Shown: piece after piece, positions 5,445 through 6,321 of the stretch
Layout of the letters: each line of letters opens with the position of its first letter
How positions within the stretch are numbered: position 1 is the stretch's first letter
Origin: DATDRQ01 sp035291645
GTDB taxonomy: Bacteria > Chloroflexota > Anaerolineae > Anaerolineales > UBA4823
DNA length: 6,321 bases
Direction of reading: 5' to 3'
Assembly: GCA_035291645.1 (NCBI GenBank)
Contig: DATDRQ010000111.1
Span: forward strand, 1 to 6,321
Made by a program: the position numbers and the translations under genes
Notes under the pieces: model-generated
The model's database searches: none
Seen by the model: the letters and a program-made list of their open reading frames with translations, nothing else
Told to the model about the DNA's origin: nothing

Positions 5445-6269
5445 TCAGCTGCCCTCCTCGCAGCAGGTATCCGAGAGGGCCAGCAGGTCGTCCCCCGGGC
5501 CGAACTGGTGCAGGTGCCCTCCGTAGGCTTCTGCCAGGTGTCCCGGCGTGAAGACCTGTTCCGGCAGGCCGAAACCGATCAGTCGCCGGTTTAGCAGCAT
5601 GACTTGGTCGAACTGCTCGGCTGCCAGGCGCAGGTCGTGCATGGCGACCAGCACGGTCACGTGGCGTGCTTTCAGCTCGTCCAGGATGTCAAAGATGGCT
5701 TCCTGAGAAGGGGTGTCCAATCCGGTGAGGGGCTCGTCTAACAGCATCAGCTCGGCCTCCTGGGCCAGGGCGCGGGCGATGAACATACGCTGCTGCTGCC
5801 CGCCGGACAGCTCGCCGATCTGGCGCTGCGCCAGGCCCGCTAGACCGACGACTCCCAATGCCTGGTGGGCGAGCTCCCAGTCGGCTGGGCGGGGCCAGCG
5901 CAACAGGCCGAGCTGCCTGATGCGCCCCATCATGACCACGTCCGCCACGCTGACCGGGAATCCCCAGTCCACCTGGGCGCGCTGTTGCACGTACGCGATG
6001 CAGATATGCCTGCTTGGCCCACCGCCGGCGATCGCCACGCTGCCGCTGGTTGGCGTCAGCACCCCGGCGATCACCTTGAACAATGTGCTCTTACCGGCCC
6101 CGTTCGGACCGACCACGGCGATCCGTTCGCCACCCCGAATCTGGAAGGAGATTCCATCCAACGCCCAGCGCCCATCGTAGCGCAGGCTCAGGTCGCGGAT
6201 ATCGACTAGCGGGGTTTGGGGCTGGTGTACGGCGGCCTGCGGGAGCAGTTTGTGCAAGTATTGGGTCAT
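5445..6269 (-). CDS. Metal-ion ABC transporter ATP-binding protein (ZnuC/MntB/SitB-like)
   Basis: 274 residues. Walker A is GPNGAGKST (54-62), the Q-loop is at Gln95/96, the signature is LSGGQQQR (154-161), Walker B is LMLLDEP (174-180) with catalytic Glu179, and the H-loop His is 211, so all ATPase motifs are intact. 'QVDWGFPVSVADVVMMGR' (99-116) is typical of ATPases paired with cluster A-I (zinc/manganese) binding proteins. The chain is somewhat long at both ends: about 20 residues precede the first strand, and the tail ends with a Cys269-Cys270 pair. The ATG at 6269 is preceded by AGGAGG (6282-6277) seven bases away, a strong ribosome site. It drives the neighbouring permease at the inner face of the membrane. 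Confidence 0.96.
   Translation of the reverse strand: MTQYLHKLLPQAAVHQPQTPLVDIRDLSLRYDGRWALDGISFQIRGGERIAVVGPNGAGKSTLFKVIAGVLTPTSGSVAIAGGGPSRHICIAYVQQRAQVDWGFPVSVADVVMMGRIRQLGLLRWPRPADWELAHQALGVVGLAGLAQRQIGELSGGQQQRMFIARALAQEAELMLLDEPLTGLDTPSQEAIFDILDELKARHVTVLVAMHDLRLAAEQFDQVMLLNRRLIGFGLPEQVFTPGHLAEAYGGHLHQFGPGDDLLALSDTCCEEGS
5452..5459 (-). promoter_or_regulatory. Shine-Dalgarno site that fixes the GTG start of the permease
   Basis: On the minus strand this reads GAGGAGGG, nine bases before the GTG at 5442. It lies inside the last codons of the ATPase gene and decides between the GTG and the internal ATG fifteen codons later. Confidence 0.75.
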
Positions 6270-6321
6270 CGCAGCGCCTCCTGGATGGCTCGTACGTCGT
6301 AGCGCATCAGGTCAATATAAG
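6266..6321 (-). CDS. C-terminal end of metal-binding ABC solute-binding protein, truncated by window
   Basis: On the minus strand an open frame runs from the window edge to TGA at 6268-6266 and encodes YIDLMRYDVRAIQEALR after a partial first codon. Its stop overlaps the ATPase start as ATGA. A 'Y-x-x-x-M-R-Y' helix ending in 'aL' is how zinc and manganese binding proteins of the ZnuA/MntC type usually finish. The gene position, first in a binding protein-ATPase-permease order, agrees. Only 18 codons including the stop are visible, so identity rests mainly on context. The operon promoter and any Zur or Mn-responsive operator must lie outside the window. Confidence 0.65.
   Translation of the reverse strand, partial: YIDLMRYDVRAIQEALR

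Overview
The window reads as GC-rich chromosomal DNA. It carries lipoproteins with long Thr/Pro linkers, an NBR1-type (FW) Ig-like domain, a CapA-fold lipoprotein, and start codons sitting close behind TATAAT-like boxes. This combination suggests a Chloroflexota bacterium, perhaps of the Anaerolineae. That assignment is inference from gene style; there is no rRNA or other marker gene here.

Layout, left to right. Bases 1-804 (+) are the 3' part of a diguanylate cyclase gene, with the tail of a GAF-like sensor followed by a complete GGDEF domain. Bases 805-1146 are a gap that is unusually AT-rich in places. It holds a near-consensus promoter (901-929), a bulged hairpin followed by a T-run (975-1024), and a perfect TATAAT (1088-1093). 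Bases 1147-2166 (+) encode a lipoprotein with an NBR1-like domain and a second beta-rich domain. Bases 2209-3369 (+) are queG, the last enzyme of queuosine synthesis, probably read from a leaderless transcript. Bases 3421-4578 (+) encode a CapA-like lipoprotein. Between queG and capA lies a 45-bp tandem duplication that copies the queG stop codon and the start of the capA-like gene, leaving a 12-codon mini-ORF.

On the minus strand, 6321-4570 is the end of a metal-ion ABC uptake operon: the last 18 codons of the solute-binding protein, then the ATPase, then the membrane permease. They are packed with a 4-base overlap and a 2-base gap. The permease gene converges on the capA-like gene, and the two overlap by 9 bases at their 3' ends.

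The genes form at least three units: c-di-GMP signalling, a cell-surface/queuosine group, and zinc or manganese uptake. I see no clear functional link between them, and no mobile element, CRISPR array, tRNA or rRNA. The least ordinary signals are the duplicated gene start at 3366-3455, the altered metal-ligand positions of the CapA-like protein, and the possible small RNA at about 936-1024.
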